This document shows positions 56,046-64,000 of a stretch of 64,000 nucleotides of DNA, piece by piece. Under the pieces are notes generated by a model. The model did not search any database and had not been told where the DNA came from. It was given only the letters and a program-made list of their open reading frames with translations. The stretch lies in contig NZ_JBNILH010000008.1 of NCBI RefSeq assembly GCF_050107595.1, positions 124,001 to 188,000 on the forward strand. The letters run 5' to 3'. Positions within the stretch are counted from its first letter, which is position 1, and every line of letters begins with the position of its first letter. Position numbers and translations under genes: made by a program. This DNA is from Bacillus_AB infantis_C (GTDB lineage Bacteria > Bacillota > Bacilli > Bacillales > Cytobacillaceae).

Positions 56046-59000
56046 ATGAAAATACTTGAAATCCATATATACGGCTATGGCAAACTTGAAGATGCTGTCT
56101 ACTCCAGCCTTGGAGATTTCCAGGTCTTCTTCGGCGAAAATGAAGCAGGCAAATCGACAATCATGTCTTTTATACATAGCATCCTGTTCGGTTTTCCCTC
56201 CAGGCAGCAGGCTGAGCTCAGGTATGAGCCAAAATTCGGGGCGAAATACGGCGGCAGGATCACAGCTTCCTTCCCTGCAAGGGGAAAAGCAGTCATTGAG
56301 CGGGTAAAAGGAAAATCAGCAGGAGATGTAAGTGTGGTGATGGAGAATGGGGAACGCGGAGGGGAAGAGCTGCTGGGCGAGCTTCTTTCACATGTTGATA
56401 AAACACTTTTCCAGGCCATTTTTTCATTTAATCTCCATGGGCTGCAGAATGTCCATTCCATGAAAAATGAAGAGCTCAGCAAATTCCTTTTTTCTGCCGG
56501 TGCTATAGGCTCTGATCGTCTGGCAGCAGCAGAAAACAAAATTCAGAAAGAGATGGATGGGCTCTTTAAGCCAGGCGGGAAAATCCCAGTTCTGAATGAC
56601 CAGCTGAAAAAGCTGAAGCAGCTGCATGCTGATCTTAAAAAAGCAGAACAGAAAAATGAACAATATTGGACCATGACAGCTGAGAGGGATGCTGCTGCCG
56701 CAAAGATTGAAAGCTTGCGCAATGAAGCAGATGCATTAGGGGCCAGGCTCCACCAGCTGGAAGAGTGGATGCGCATAGGGCCAGTCCATAAAAAGATGCA
56801 GCTTTTATATGAGGAAGAAGAAGAAGCCAATAAGTTATTGCGTTTTCCTTCAGGAGGATTGGGTAAACTTGAGCAGCTTAACCAAAATGAGATCCCGCTG
56901 AAGGGCAGGAGTGCGAGCCTTTCAGCCAGGCTCGCTGCACTTAAGGAAGAGGCAGGGAAGATCGGCCCGGAACAGCTGGTTCTTGATCATGAGAAAGAGA
57001 TTCTGTCTCTTCAGGAAAAGATGCCTGCATACGGGCAGCTTGTCCAGCAAGCCAAGCAGGCTTCCTATAGAATCAGGAAGCTGGAGGAAGAGTCGGATCA
57101 ATTGAAGGATAAGCTCCATCTGCGCTTGTCAGATGAAGAACTGGAACAGGCGGATACCAGCATCTTGATGCAGGAAAAAACAGCCCAGGCACAGCGCAAA
57201 AAGCAGAGGCTGGCAGAAAAGCGTGCAGAGCTTGATGAGCGCTTCTCAGAAGAAAAGGATATGCTGGTCAGCCTGGAAGAAGAGTTAGATCAGGTGAATG
57301 CCGGTCTCCTGACCGTTGAAGAGCTTGCAGACATCCGGCGCCGGCTCGCAGGTGAGTCTGATCCTGAGAGTCTTTTAAGAAAAAGGGAAGACCTTAATGG
57401 AAGGGCAGTCTTCCTGAGGAATGCAATTCAGCGTGAGAAAGCAACGCAGCAGAAACAGCGTGCAGCAGTGAAGGTTCAGGTGCTGATAGCTGCGCTCATC
57501 TGTGCCGTGCTGATTGCGTGGGGCCTGGCGGACAGTCAAATGGCCCTAATTATGGCAGCTATACCCGGATTTGTTTTCATTGCCTGGCTTTTATTAAAAA
57601 AACAAGACCTCAGCCATCTAAGATCTTTGGAAGAAGATCTTTTGTCCATTGAGAAAAGCATGGAAGAACTTGATGAACGCATAAAAATTCCGCAGACGGA
57701 TGGGGCATTTTACCTTAAAGAGCGGATTGAGCAGGACAGGCAGCTGCGGGAACGCCAGCTGCAGCTGACCGTCAGGCTGCAGCAGCAGAATGAGCAATAT
57801 GATAAAGTTATCGCTGCTTTTGAAACATGGGAGGAAGAATCCGCCCAGACAGACGGCCTTCTTGCAGAGCTCGGCAGGCAGCTGTTCCTCCCTGCTTCCC
57901 TGGCACAGTCTCATATCCACGATGCATTTCTGCTGCTGGAAAAGTTAAAATCGGTCAGGCGCGAACTCCGTCATGAAAAAGCTGAGGCAGCAGCTGCTGA
58001 GAAAGCTGCTGATGAAATAATAGGACAGGCTAATAGGCTTGCAGAGCTCATCCTGGAAGAAGCAGGAGGCGGCGTGCAGGAAACAGCTTTTATTTTGAAA
58101 AAACGGCTGCTCGAGGCCCAGGGAAAATGGAGTGACCTTAAAGCGAAGGAAGCTGCCATAACGGAGCTGAAGGAAGAGAAAGAGCAATGTGTGCGAGAGC
58201 TTGCTTATATCAGTAAAGAAAAAGAAAAGCTGTTCTTGTCAGCTGATGCCGGCTCAGAAGAGGCTTTTATTGATAAAGGCAAAATAGCAGTAAAACAGGA
58301 AGAGCTGCAGGAAGAAATCAGGCATCTGGACAGGCAGCTGAAGCTTTCTTCCCTAACGGAAGAGGAAAGGGCTGAGTTTTCGTCCATCCCAGCTCCTGAG
58401 GCAGAATTGGCCCGCTGCAGAGAATCCCTGGATGGTATCAAAAAAAGCCTTCCGCAGCTTCAGGAAAAAGTGGCATCGCTAAACCATGAAATTGCCCTTA
58501 TCGAAGAAGGCGGGTTATACAGCGACCTGCTGCATAAATTCTCCCTTGCAAAGAGCGAGTTCAATGAAGGGGCGAGGATGTGGGCCAAATATGCATTGGC
58601 CAGAAAGCTCCTTGAAAACACGGCTGAAAGGTACAAGCATGAACATATGCCGGAGATGCTCGGGAAGGCGGAAGAATTTCTATCCGTCCTGACTGTCGGG
58701 CGCTATGTCCGCATCACCCCAAAAGAAGAGGGGGCAGGACTTCTCGTGGAGAACCGCGATGGCACCCTCTTTGAAGCCAATGAACTCAGCCAGGCAACGG
58801 CCGAGCAGGTGTATGTGTCCATCAGGCTGGCCTTGGCGGCAGCCATTTATAAAAAATACTCGTTCCCTATCATCATAGATGACAGCTTTGTCAATTTCGA
58901 TCATGTAAGAACGAGAAGGATGATTGAGCTCCTGAAGGGTCTGGAAGGCCATCAGATATTATTTTTCACCTGCCAAAGGCATCTGCTTGAACATTTTGAC

Positions 59001-59054
59001 CCAGGTGAAGTGGCAGACCTTCAGGGAAGGAAGGTACAGCATGCTGAAAATTGA
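56046..59054 (+). CDS. yhaN: AAA coiled-coil ATPase YhaN (SbcC/Rad50-like)
   Basis: 1002 residues. N-terminal Walker A GENEAGKSTIMSF at 30-42, long coiled coils (about 165-475 and 520-850), and a C-terminal ABC-type half (LSQATAEQVYVSIRLALAAA signature and Walker B FPIIIDDSFVNFD). Unlike SbcC, the hinge of the coiled coil holds two hydrophobic helices (about residues 477-518: VLIAALICAVLIAWGLADSQ and LIMAAIPGFVFIAWLLLKK), so the tip may sit in the membrane. It forms a likely complex with YhaO. RBS AAAGGGG is present. Confidence 0.93.
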   Translation: MKILEIHIYGYGKLEDAVYSSLGDFQVFFGENEAGKSTIMSFIHSILFGFPSRQQAELRYEPKFGAKYGGRITASFPARGKAVIERVKGKSAGDVSVVMENGERGGEELLGELLSHVDKTLFQAIFSFNLHGLQNVHSMKNEELSKFLFSAGAIGSDRLAAAENKIQKEMDGLFKPGGKIPVLNDQLKKLKQLHADLKKAEQKNEQYWTMTAERDAAAAKIESLRNEADALGARLHQLEEWMRIGPVHKKMQLLYEEEEEANKLLRFPSGGLGKLEQLNQNEIPLKGRSASLSARLAALKEEAGKIGPEQLVLDHEKEILSLQEKMPAYGQLVQQAKQASYRIRKLEEESDQLKDKLHLRLSDEELEQADTSILMQEKTAQAQRKKQRLAEKRAELDERFSEEKDMLVSLEEELDQVNAGLLTVEELADIRRRLAGESDPESLLRKREDLNGRAVFLRNAIQREKATQQKQRAAVKVQVLIAALICAVLIAWGLADSQMALIMAAIPGFVFIAWLLLKKQDLSHLRSLEEDLLSIEKSMEELDERIKIPQTDGAFYLKERIEQDRQLRERQLQLTVRLQQQNEQYDKVIAAFETWEEESAQTDGLLAELGRQLFLPASLAQSHIHDAFLLLEKLKSVRRELRHEKAEAAAAEKAADEIIGQANRLAELILEEAGGGVQETAFILKKRLLEAQGKWSDLKAKEAAITELKEEKEQCVRELAYISKEKEKLFLSADAGSEEAFIDKGKIAVKQEELQEEIRHLDRQLKLSSLTEEERAEFSSIPAPEAELARCRESLDGIKKSLPQLQEKVASLNHEIALIEEGGLYSDLLHKFSLAKSEFNEGARMWAKYALARKLLENTAERYKHEHMPEMLGKAEEFLSVLTVGRYVRITPKEEGAGLLVENRDGTLFEANELSQATAEQVYVSIRLALAAAIYKKYSFPIIIDDSFVNFDHVRTRRMIELLKGLEGHQILFFTCQRHLLEHFDPGEVADLQGRKVQHAEN

Positions 59055-59089
59055 AATCAGGCCTTCTCTTTTTCATGAAAATCCTCACT

Positions 59090-59117
59090 AGCCCCTTGCA
59101 CGCAAGGGGCTTTTTGC
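59090..59117 (+). terminator. Terminator of yhaON
   Basis: AGCCCCTTGC and GCAAGGGGCT with a short loop, then T5. Confidence 0.85.
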
Positions 59118-59268
59118 TGTTTTCCAATCCGGATTGCAGATGGTTCCATAAATCCGGAGAGGAACGGCCCTGATCATAAATTGGCAGTGCCGTCCGGGAC
59201 GTTCAGCCTGCTATACTGAATGCCTGGTATGTTATAATATTTTCATAGAAGGGAGCGTCGGTAGACCT

Positions 59269-60213
59269 ATGAATAAGGGTATTATGAATTACGAGGTTGG
59301 AGAGCAGGCAGAACTGTTCATGCTGATAAAAAGCTCGACGAAAGGAATTGCCAGCAATGGCAAACCATTCTTATCGCTCGTCTTCCAGGATCAAAGCGGC
59401 GATATAGAAGCAAAGCTCTGGGATGCTTCTGAAGAAGATGTTAAAAGCTACTCTCCTGAAACGATTGTTAAAGTAGCAGGCGATATCCAGAATTACCGGG
59501 GCCGCAGCCAATTGCGGATCCGCCAGATCCGGACGGCCTCACCATCTGATTCTGTCAAACTGGCAGACTTCCTGGAAACAGCCCCGATCGGCACAGATGA
59601 AATGACCAGCAAAATCACACAGTATATATTTGAGATGAAGAATCCGAATATCCAGCGCATCACAAGGCATCTGATCAAAAAGCATAATGAGGCTTTCCTC
59701 CATTATCCAGCAGCAACAAAGAACCATCATGAATTTGTTTCCGGACTGGCTTACCATGTCGTGAGCATGCTGGACCTTGCGAAGGCGATTTCAGGGCTTT
59801 ATCCAAGCCTTGATAAGGATCTTCTGTATGCCGGGGTTATTCTGCATGATCTCGGAAAGGTAATTGAGCTTTCCGGGCCGATTTCGACTTCTTATACGGT
59901 GGAAGGAAATCTGCTTGGACATATTACAATCATGGTGACTGAAATCGGCAAGGCTGCAGATGAACTGGGTATTTCAGGTGAAGAGGTTCTTGTACTCCAG
60001 CATCTGGTCCTTTCCCATCATGGCAAAGCAGAATGGGGCAGCCCGAAGCCGCCGCTGATTAAAGAGGCGGAAATACTCCATTATATAGATAATCTGGATG
60101 CAAAGATGAACATGATGGACAGGGCTTTGGAAAGAGTGAAGCCTGGCGAATATACAGAGCGAGTATTTGCACTCGATAACCGTGCCTTTTATAAGCCGGT
60201 ATTCCATAAATGA
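59269..60213 (+). CDS. yhaM: 3'-5' exoribonuclease YhaM
   Basis: 314 residues. An N-terminal OB-fold (about 12-95: LFMLIKSSTKGIASNGKPFL, then SLVFQDQSGDIEAKLWD) is followed by an HD domain with His193-Asp194 in GVILHDLGKVIEL and further His in NHHEFVSGLAYHVVSM. It trims RNA (and single-stranded DNA) from the 3' end with Mn or Co. The length equals that of B. subtilis YhaM. RBS GGGAG lies upstream. Own terminator. It follows yhaN as in B. subtilis. Confidence 0.95.
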   Translation: MNKGIMNYEVGEQAELFMLIKSSTKGIASNGKPFLSLVFQDQSGDIEAKLWDASEEDVKSYSPETIVKVAGDIQNYRGRSQLRIRQIRTASPSDSVKLADFLETAPIGTDEMTSKITQYIFEMKNPNIQRITRHLIKKHNEAFLHYPAATKNHHEFVSGLAYHVVSMLDLAKAISGLYPSLDKDLLYAGVILHDLGKVIELSGPISTSYTVEGNLLGHITIMVTEIGKAADELGISGEEVLVLQHLVLSHHGKAEWGSPKPPLIKEAEILHYIDNLDAKMNMMDRALERVKPGEYTERVFALDNRAFYKPVFHK

Positions 60214-60222
60214 ATCTGCAGG

Positions 60223-60257
60223 AAAAAACCCCGTGCCCAAATGGCCGGGGTTTTTTG
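60223..60257 (+). terminator. Terminator of yhaM
   Basis: AAAAAACCCCG and CGGGGTTTTTT with a 12-base loop. Confidence 0.85.
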
Positions 60258-60300
60258 GTCGTTTAGGAATATATAAATTGTAAGTCTTGTGCTTGTCGGG

Positions 60301-60330
60301 GGTGGTCAAGGCGCTTGAGCTTTTGTTCTA
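60301..60330 (-). repeat. Dispersed repeat, end fragment (copy 5)
   Basis: On the minus strand AAAAGCTCAAGCGCCTTGAC matches the first 24 or so bases of the element at 30720. Only this terminal piece is present. Confidence 0.55.
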
Positions 60331-60493
60331 GTGGCGTAATTTACCAAAAAGGGAGGGATGGTCCAGAAATCCTTTCATACCGCCAATTGGAAAGTACGGA
60401 AAAAATAAAGAAACTTATTAGAAATTATTACCATGTCATTATTGGACCAAATAATCCATAATATAACCATTATAGATAAAGGGGGAAATGTGA

Positions 60494-60706
60494 ATGTTTA
60501 AAGCTGAAAGAGGATCAATGGAAGAGGCTTTGTATATTTTGCAGAATATTGGATTGCAGCTTAATGAATATGAAAAAACGAATTCGGACATTCCAGTGAA
60601 AAATTATAAGGAACTATTGGAATTCAGCATTTCCATTGCGAGAAAAACAACTGAAGTATCTGAAACGATTGATGAAATGATCGGGGATATTGAATCCCAA
60701 CTATAA
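60494..60706 (+). CDS. Small helical protein, unknown
   Basis: 70 residues, helical and acidic: MEEALYILQNIGLQLNEYEK and YKELLEFSISIARKTTEVSE, then TIDEMIGDIESQL. AAAGGGGGAAATGTGA precedes the ATG, and a terminator follows about 50 bases after the stop. No transmembrane segment and no recognised family. It lies between yhaM and yhaL, a place with variable small genes in Bacillus. Confidence 0.6.
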   Translation: MFKAERGSMEEALYILQNIGLQLNEYEKTNSDIPVKNYKELLEFSISIARKTTEVSETIDEMIGDIESQL

Positions 60707-60754
60707 AACTGCAGGCGGATTGAATTATGGACAATTTATTAGTATATAGCTAAG

Positions 60755-60793
60755 CAGCTGAACCTCATATATGACGGTCAGCTGTTTTTTTGT
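60755..60793 (+). terminator. Intrinsic terminator
   Basis: CAGCTGAACC and GGTCAGCTG with an 11-base loop, then T7. Confidence 0.8.
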
Positions 60794-60950
60794 ATAAAAA
60801 GCAGCTTCATAGCTTTATACCCTGATGAGGGAAGGTTAAACCTGCAAAATGAATTTTATTTTAAAAAACATATTTTAATCCTCTCAGCCATATATATAAG
60901 CTACAAAGAAAAGATGGGACAGCCCTTCATGGAAAGGAGACAATAAAACA

Positions 60951-61136
60951 ATGATTCCAATCTGGGTATACTTGGTTGCAGCAGGGATTATCATAAGCGC
61001 CATAATGGCTTTAAAGACTGGGAAAGAAGAGCGGAGGGAGGAGAGGGAAGGAATAGAAAGTGAAGGAGAAATATACATGAAAAGGCTTGAAAGGGAGAAG
61101 GAAGAGCGGAAATCAGCTTCACGTTCTCTTTCATAA
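60951..61136 (+). CDS. yhaL: Sporulation protein YhaL
   Basis: 61 residues. One N-terminal helix (IPIWVYLVAAGIIISAIMAL) is followed by a highly charged tail with EGEIYMKRLEREKEERK, the YhaL pattern. In B. subtilis it is expressed in sporulation and lies next to prsA, as here. Membrane-bound; molecular role unknown. RBS AAAGGAGA precedes the ATG. Confidence 0.85.
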   Translation: MIPIWVYLVAAGIIISAIMALKTGKEERREEREGIESEGEIYMKRLEREKEERKSASRSLS

Positions 61137-61138
61137 GA

Positions 61139-61262
61139 AAAGCGCAAGCGCTTTGGTCACCTTAAGGAACGCAGACTAAGAATGCCGCGTCCTGGGGCAA
61201 CGTCTGCATGCCAGCTTACTGGGGGTGACTTCGAGGAGGTAGGCGCAGCAGCTAGACAATAA
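61139..61262 (+). repeat. Dispersed repeat, copy 6 (internally deleted)
   Basis: AAAAGCGCAAGCGC, GGAACGCAGACTAAG, GGGGCAACGTCTGCATG, then directly ACTTCGAGGAGGTAGGCGCA and GCTAGACAATAATC. The central hairpin part of the element at 30720 is deleted. It sits between yhaL and prsA. Confidence 0.8.
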
Positions 61263-61279
61263 TCGAAGATATCATTGCA

Positions 61280-61312
61280 AAAAAAAAGGCAGATCCTGGG
61301 GATCTGCCTTTT
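61280..61312 (-). terminator. Terminator of prsA
   Basis: Read on the minus strand: AAAAGGCAGATCC, loop, GGATCTGCC, then T9. Confidence 0.85.
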
Positions 61313-61323
61313 CAATTGCATTA

Positions 61324-62193
61324 TTATTGTGCAGCTGCCTTATTATCAAGGCTGCCTTCAAGGTCTTCATCCTTGAATTTCACGTTTGCGTCTTTCAGTT
61401 CACGGTCCATTGCCGCTTGGATTTTTTCGCCATCAAGCTTGGACACTTTTACTTCATATTCCATTTCTTCCTTCATTTCTTCAAAGGATTTCTTTTCTTT
61501 TTTCTCGGTAGTCTGAATGATATGGTAGCCATGCTCGGTTTTGACCGGATCGCTGATTTCATTTACATCCAGCGCGTAGGCTGCTTCTTCGAATTCAGGG
61601 ACCATCTTGCCGGCACCAAACCAGCCAAGATCTCCGCCGTTTGCTGCAGAGCCTGGATCCTGTGAATATTCCTTCGCCAGGTCCTCAAATTTTGCACCTT
61701 CATCAAGCTTTTTCTTTACTTCCTTGGCCGTTTTTTCATCTTCCACAAGAATGTGGCGGGCCTTGATTTCCGGCTTATAGTTATCATAGTATTCTTTCAC
61801 TTCTTTTTCAGTTGCCTTTACATCCTTGATGGCTGCCTTTTCCTGAAGAAGGCCAGTCCTGAATGTTTCCTTCAGATCTTCTTCGTCTTCATAGCCATAC
61901 TGGGCCAATGCCATCTCAAAGTTGGAGCCAAGCTGCTGTTTAAGCTCATCGATTTTTTCATTAAGCTCTTCATCTGTAACTTTATACTTTTCAGACAATA
62001 CCTTTTTGTAAACAAGCTCCTGAATGGCCTGTTCGCCAACCTTGTCCTTCATTGCATTATATAGCTCGTCCTTTGTAATATCGCCTGCTTTTGTTTCGAC
62101 TACAACTTCTGAGCTGTCGTCTGCATTGGAGCTGCATGCGCTCAGACCGATAACCCCGGCAGCTATGGAAAGGGATAGCATCCATTTTTTCAT
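61324..62193 (-). CDS. prsA: Foldase lipoprotein PrsA
   Basis: 289 residues. Lipoprotein signal MKKWMLSLSIAAGVIGLSAC with lipobox LSAC (Cys20). The parvulin-type peptidyl-prolyl isomerase domain is at about 135-225 (KARHILVEDEKTAKEVKKKL, GGDLGWFGAGKMVPEFEEAA, KTEHGYHII), flanked by helical chaperone segments. It folds secreted proteins at the outer face of the membrane and is essential in B. subtilis. Start ATG 62193 has AGGAGTG upstream; the long frame to 62388 is spurious. Confidence 0.96.
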   Translation of the reverse strand: MKKWMLSLSIAAGVIGLSACSSNADDSSEVVVETKAGDITKDELYNAMKDKVGEQAIQELVYKKVLSEKYKVTDEELNEKIDELKQQLGSNFEMALAQYGYEDEEDLKETFRTGLLQEKAAIKDVKATEKEVKEYYDNYKPEIKARHILVEDEKTAKEVKKKLDEGAKFEDLAKEYSQDPGSAANGGDLGWFGAGKMVPEFEEAAYALDVNEISDPVKTEHGYHIIQTTEKKEKKSFEEMKEEMEYEVKVSKLDGEKIQAAMDRELKDANVKFKDEDLEGSLDNKAAAQ

Positions 62194-62496
62194 GTTGAAC
62201 ACTCCTAAAGTTTTTTGAATTTGCTGTAATACACAACCATTACTATAACACATATTCCATTTAGAGCAAAAACAATATCTGAAACCTTTTAGAAAATGTT
62301 TCAAAAAATGGGTGTTTTGCCTATGCCGGATATTTCTTTCCGGACATAAGATATGGAGTAGAAAGGGAAAGTAAAAACCAAAATGCATCAGCCCTTTCTT
62401 TCTATTAACAAGATCTTGGGGACTCCCGGCTGTAGCCTGATAGGCCCCAATGTTCGTTGAATAGCATGAAGTAACAGCCTTAAAGGAGGTGTTACC

Positions 62497-62580
62497 GTGG
62501 GATACGCATATGGCGGTGGTTTCGCGTTGATTGTTGTTCTGTTCATCTTGTTAATTATTGTAGGTGCTGCCTGGCTGTAA
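62497..62580 (+). CDS. YjcZ family sporulation peptide 1
   Basis: 27 residues: MGYAYGGGFALIVVLFILLI then IVGAAWL. A Gly/Tyr-rich start followed by one hydrophobic helix ending in W-L is the YjcZ/YtjA-type pattern. GTG start with a full AAAGGAGGTG 5 bases upstream. Small spore-associated membrane peptide of unknown function. A near-identical gene follows 70 bases later. Confidence 0.88.
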   Translation: MGYAYGGGFALIVVLFILLIIVGAAWL

Positions 62581-62649
62581 AAATGCCTGTGCTCTTCAGG
62601 CATTCAAGCTGAGCAATGCACTGTTTAATTATTGAAAGGGGGATTAATT

Positions 62650-62739
62650 ATGTCCGGTGGAGCAGGTTACGGCGGAGGTTTTGCGTTGATTGTAGTCCTA
62701 TTTATTCTCCTGATTATTATCGGGGCTTCCTGGCTGTAA
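62650..62739 (+). CDS. YjcZ family sporulation peptide 2
   Basis: 29 residues: MSGGAGYGGGFALIVVLFIL then LIIIGASWL. It differs from the preceding peptide in the first residues and two or three helix positions, so it is a tandem duplicate. ATG with AAAGGGGGA upstream. Followed by a strong terminator. Confidence 0.88.
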   Translation: MSGGAGYGGGFALIVVLFILLIIIGASWL

Positions 62740-62773
62740 TAGCAGGCCTTCGTTTAAGCAAGAATATAAAATT

Positions 62774-62803
62774 AAAAGCGGTGGGAAATCCCCACCGCTT
62801 TTA
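62774..62803. terminator. Bidirectional terminator
   Basis: AAAAGCGGTGGG, AAAT loop, CCCACCGCTTTT. Ends the YjcZ unit and possibly the convergent gene. Confidence 0.8.
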
Positions 62804-62888
62804 ACAATTGTTTATTTGCTGAAATTCCTTGATCTGCAGGGCCGGCCCCGCTTGGCAATCTTCGCAGCATAAAAAGCTATATGTAGAT

Positions 62889-63068
62889 TTATGCAAACAG
62901 CAGCTCCACGAAAGAGGATACTAAAAGGATTGTGATCAGGATATTGATGGTCCTGAACACCTTTGGCTGTTTCTCTTCCGGGATTTCCTTCTGCAGACAA
63001 AGGGAATTCGTCATCTTGTTGATATAGAACAATATGAAAATAGCAAACAGGATAAATACGGAGATCAT
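62889..63068 (-). CDS. Small two-helix membrane protein
   Basis: 59 residues: a hydrophobic start (MISVFILFAIFILFYI), a charged middle (LQKEIPEEKQPKVFR) and a second helix (INILITILLVSSFVELLF). ATG 63068 has GGAGGG 9 bases upstream; the longer frame is not needed. Unrecognised. It lies between prsA and yhaJ and is convergent with the YjcZ genes. Confidence 0.6.
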   Translation of the reverse strand: MISVFILFAIFILFYINKMTNSLCLQKEIPEEKQPKVFRTINILITILLVSSFVELLFA

Positions 63069-63211
63069 CTGACTATTCCCTCCTTGATGACAGACTTTTA
63101 TATGATACATACAATAACAAAAAAAAGGCAAAAAAGATAGTATTAAGGACGGCCTGATCTGCTCATTATATTCAGCCGGGCTCTCTTATATGAAGGCTGT
63201 GTTAGTGTACC

Positions 63212-63264
63212 TTGTTGATTTCGGTCTCATTTCAGCACAGCTGAAATGAAACCGAAATCAACAA
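63212..63264. other. Long near-perfect inverted repeat
   Basis: TTGTTGATTTCGGT pairs with ACCGAAATCAACAA (14 bp). After one 2x2 mismatch CATTTCAG pairs with CTGAAATG (8 bp), closed by the 5-base loop CACAG. There is no T tract. It lies between two minus-strand genes. Confidence 0.75.
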
Positions 63265-63317
63265 CAATGAGGGGATGCTCCCATGAAAATAAAGAGGCAG
63301 CCTCTGCAGCTGCCTGT

Positions 63318-63860
63318 CTAGTGAGCCCTGTAGACCAGGATCTCGATTCCCTCTTCATTTTCTTCTATAAATGCCTGCTGCGGAGCAGTGCATATATTTT
63401 TCATGCAGAGCATATCTGAGAAGCAAAGTCCTGCATGATATGCGAGCAGCATGGTAATATAATGTACATAATGAGGAAAATGCCAGCAGGCTGCGAGCAG
63501 AATTCCGTTGATGACAACAAAAGGCGCCAATAAAGCGATGATGAATACAGCCTTTGAAATGGGTTCAGTCACCCTGACATGGATCAGCGGAATGCCGAGC
63601 CTGAATGATACCTTCTTTTGCACCTTTTTCCCAAGATGGGCAACAGGGAGGAAGTGCAGCAGCTTATGGACGGGATATATCAGCCAAAAGCAGGCAATAA
63701 AAACAAAGAAATAATTATCATAAAAAGAAGATTGCACAAAATAATAAGATGCAGGCACGTACAGACATATAAAGGTTATGATCATTGTAATGGAAGACAG
63801 GATAAATATTCTCTGGGATCCATAGTCTTTTGTGTAATTGATTGTCTTCCAGCAGTTCAT
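63318..63860 (-). CDS. DUF3267-type membrane protein (YhaJ-like)
   Basis: 180 residues with four hydrophobic segments. FWLIYPVHKLLHFLPV is the HxxxH-like helix (here PVHKLLH) typical of DUF3267. AHLGKKVQKKVSFRLGIPLI is a basic loop after it. YhaJ of B. subtilis lies near prsA and has this domain, so orthology is likely. Function unknown. ATG 63860 has GGAGG 8-9 bases upstream; the frame open to 63971 has no better start. Confidence 0.75.
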   Translation of the reverse strand: MNCWKTINYTKDYGSQRIFILSSITMIITFICLYVPASYYFVQSSFYDNYFFVFIACFWLIYPVHKLLHFLPVAHLGKKVQKKVSFRLGIPLIHVRVTEPISKAVFIIALLAPFVVINGILLAACWHFPHYVHYITMLLAYHAGLCFSDMLCMKNICTAPQQAFIEENEEGIEILVYRAH

Positions 63861-64000
63861 CGTATCAGCCTCCGAAGAGTATTCATGCGGTTTTTCTAAA
63901 AAACTCACAAGGGATACTTTACGATGATTGGAATAAAAAATCAATAATAAAAAAACGACATTTTTCACCAATTTGATTGTATAATTAGCTAAGCAAAGAA

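Overview
The window is chromosomal DNA of a spore-forming Bacillaceae (Bacillus sensu lato). The signs are two alpha/beta-type small acid-soluble spore proteins, two YjcZ-type sporulation peptides, YhaL, AGGAGG-type ribosome binding sites, intrinsic terminators after most genes, and many Bacillus families (YheA-E, YhaJ-R, HemZ, PrsA, BmrCD, SigY). From about 21 kb onward the content matches the B. subtilis yhe-yha neighbourhood as I remember it. I see no rRNA, tRNA, intact insertion sequence, prophage or CRISPR array. The species cannot be fixed from sequence alone.

Layout. 0-5.2 kb: the tail of an unrecognised protein, a universal stress protein, a class A penicillin-binding protein, an HPr-like protein and an isoaspartyl dipeptidase. 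5.2-10.7 kb: a mannitol locus (mtlA with fused CBA domains, mtlR, mtlD) with a candidate MtlR operator. 10.8-19.5 kb: two MFS transporters around an AT-rich accessory segment (about 12.1-15.4 kb) with a WYL regulator, a dihydrofolate-reductase-like protein, small membrane proteins and decayed genes, then a cupin, a Lon-like membrane protease, a HAD phosphatase and a dead acetyltransferase. 19.5-21.2 kb: a sigY operon with a textbook autoregulatory promoter. 21.2-25.5 kb: the BmrCD multidrug exporter behind a leader-peptide attenuator. 25.6-31 kb: fumC, a spore protein, msmX with a PucR/CdaR regulator, and a CstR-like sulfide sensor. 31-39 kb: yheE, four tandem YheC/YheD ATP-grasp genes, yheB and yheA. 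39-48 kb: HAD proteins, a second spore protein, an epimerase, hemZ, hemY and fatty acid genes. 48-64 kb: yhzD, yhaQP, a LysE exporter, thiC behind two TPP riboswitches, yhaO-yhaN-yhaM, yhaL, prsA, two YjcZ peptides and yhaJ.

How it works together. The mannitol genes form an uptake, sensing and oxidation unit. SigY probably drives its own operon, which encodes its YxlC/YxlD anti-sigma pair. BmrCD is probably switched on when ribosomes stall on a 27-residue leader. ThiC looks controlled twice by TPP, once by a transcription terminator and once by masking of its ribosome binding site. YhaO and YhaN resemble SbcD/SbcC nucleases.

The most unusual DNA is non-coding: an array of 14 ten-base cores spaced exactly 20 bp apart within three blocks (38771-39063); a dispersed repeat with at least six copies or fragments; and an AT-rich decayed repeat family confined to the accessory segment.
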